This document shows positions 6,078 to 6,559 of a stretch of 6,559 nucleotides of DNA, one piece after another. The stretch's first letter is position 1. Each line of letters opens with the position of its first letter. The stretch is from contig SCQA01000001.1 of assembly GCA_004298725.1 (NCBI GenBank), forward strand, positions 1 to 6,559, given 5' to 3'. A model generated the notes under the pieces. It saw nothing but the letters and a program-made list of their open reading frames with translations, did no database searches and was not told the origin of the DNA. The translations under genes were made by a program, and so were the position numbers. The DNA is from a bacterium. GTDB lineage: Bacteria; Desulfobacterota; GWC2-55-46.

Positions 6078-6559
6078 CTACGCCTTTGAAACAATAACGC
6101 GCGCTACCGCCCCGCGCGTCTTTAAAAACCTCTTTACCGGAACGTCCTCAAAATTTTCAGCTATAAAAGCCACGCCTCTGCGCGTGCCCGCGTTAGCCCT
6201 AAGCGTAAGCACGGCTTCGTAATCGTTGCCCTTAACGCGCACCTTATCGCCGTTTTTAAGGCCGAGCGCCGTGGCGTCTTCCGTGCTTATTTCAACTACC
6301 GCCGCCTTCAATAGCTCTGTAAGCGTCGTGCTTCTCATTGAGAGCTTGCCTGAATGAAAAAGGTGGTTGCCTGTTACAAGTTGCATTGAACCGGCCTCAG
6401 TGCCGCCCGCAACCGGCGCAGGCGCAAAACCGTATACTGCCAAATTCGGCGCTGAAAAACTCTTTACAAGAGCCTCTTTATTATCAAGCCTGTTAAGCAC
6501 GTTTTTTTTGTTGTTAAAAAGAAGGTTGACTTCGGCGTAGCCGGAAACCTCTTTTGTTA
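6078..6559 (-). CDS. nuoG: NADH-quinone oxidoreductase subunit G (C-terminal fragment; 5' end outside window)
   Basis: NuoG is the largest peripheral-arm subunit; its N-terminus binds Fe-S clusters and the rest is a molybdopterin-oxidoreductase-like fold. Only the last 159 residues are visible. The frame stays open to base 6559 with no stop, so the GTG near 6500 is an internal valine codon and not a start. The fragment shows the dinucleotide-binding-like beta-barrel of the family: TGNHLFHSGKLSMRSTTLTE, then VEISTEDATALGLKNGDKVR, then a turn to VLTLRANAGTRRGVAFIAEN and PVKRFLKTRGAVARVIVSKA at the end. This C-terminal domain alone occurs in many molybdopterin oxidoreductases (formate dehydrogenase, nitrate reductase). 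The NuoG assignment rests on position before nuoH/nuoI on the same strand. A run of eight A on the coding strand (6509-6502) encodes Lys-Lys in a divergent linker before the domain. The stop is TAG. Confidence 0.85.
   Translation of the reverse strand, partial: TKEVSGYAEVNLLFNNKKNVLNRLDNKEALVKSFSAPNLAVYGFAPAPVAGGTEAGSMQLVTGNHLFHSGKLSMRSTTLTELLKAAVVEISTEDATALGLKNGDKVRVKGNDYEAVLTLRANAGTRRGVAFIAENFEDVPVKRFLKTRGAVARVIVSKA

Noticed and set aside
6078..6500. A separate 140-residue protein starting at GTG 6500
   Set aside because: The frame continues open to the window edge and the sequence is the C-terminal barrel of a molybdopterin-type NuoG, so this is an internal codon.

Overview
This window is an internal piece of a bacterial respiratory complex I (NADH:quinone oxidoreductase, nuo) operon. 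Every convincing gene is on the minus strand. Transcription runs from the high to the low coordinate: nuoG (3' part only), a stand-alone cyclic-nucleotide-binding-domain protein, nuoH, nuoI, nuoJ, nuoK, nuoL, nuoM (5' part only). The plus strand holds only antisense shadows of these genes. I saw no tRNA, rRNA, CRISPR array, insertion sequence or integrase.

The genes are intact and the key residues of complex I are present. They include the two ferredoxin-type 4Fe-4S motifs of NuoI, the paired membrane glutamates of NuoK, the Glu/Lys/His proton-channel residues of NuoL, the TM5 glutamate of NuoM and the quinone-site signature of NuoH. NuoH, J, K, L and M form the membrane arm and NuoI the iron-sulfur link to the peripheral arm. 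The nuoG fragment is the C-terminal molybdopterin-dinucleotide-binding-like domain of the large peripheral subunit. The order G-H-I-J-K-L-M is the classical bacterial one. Separate NuoJ/NuoK/NuoL genes, moderate GC content and protein style fit a Gram-negative anaerobe or microaerophile of the Desulfobacterota/Nitrospirota kind, but this placement is a low-confidence impression.

Most junctions are tight: nuoH/nuoI overlap by 4 bp, nuoJ/nuoK overlap by 7 bp, nuoK/nuoL are 2 bp apart and nuoL/nuoM 31 bp apart. Three junctions are loose: nuoG/cNMP gene (79 bp), cNMP gene/nuoH (81 bp) and nuoI/nuoJ (207 bp). These gaps hold what the genes do not explain. There is an AT-rich palindrome over a possible promoter before the cNMP gene, a good sigma70-like promoter candidate inside the nuoI-nuoJ gap, and short palindromes resembling REP-type dispersed repeats.

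The most interesting feature is the 158-residue cNMP-binding protein inserted between nuoG and nuoH. It has an intact phosphate-binding cassette but no DNA-binding domain and is not a known complex I subunit. It may be a ligand-responsive accessory or regulator of this complex I. I did not find a wholly novel multi-gene system here.
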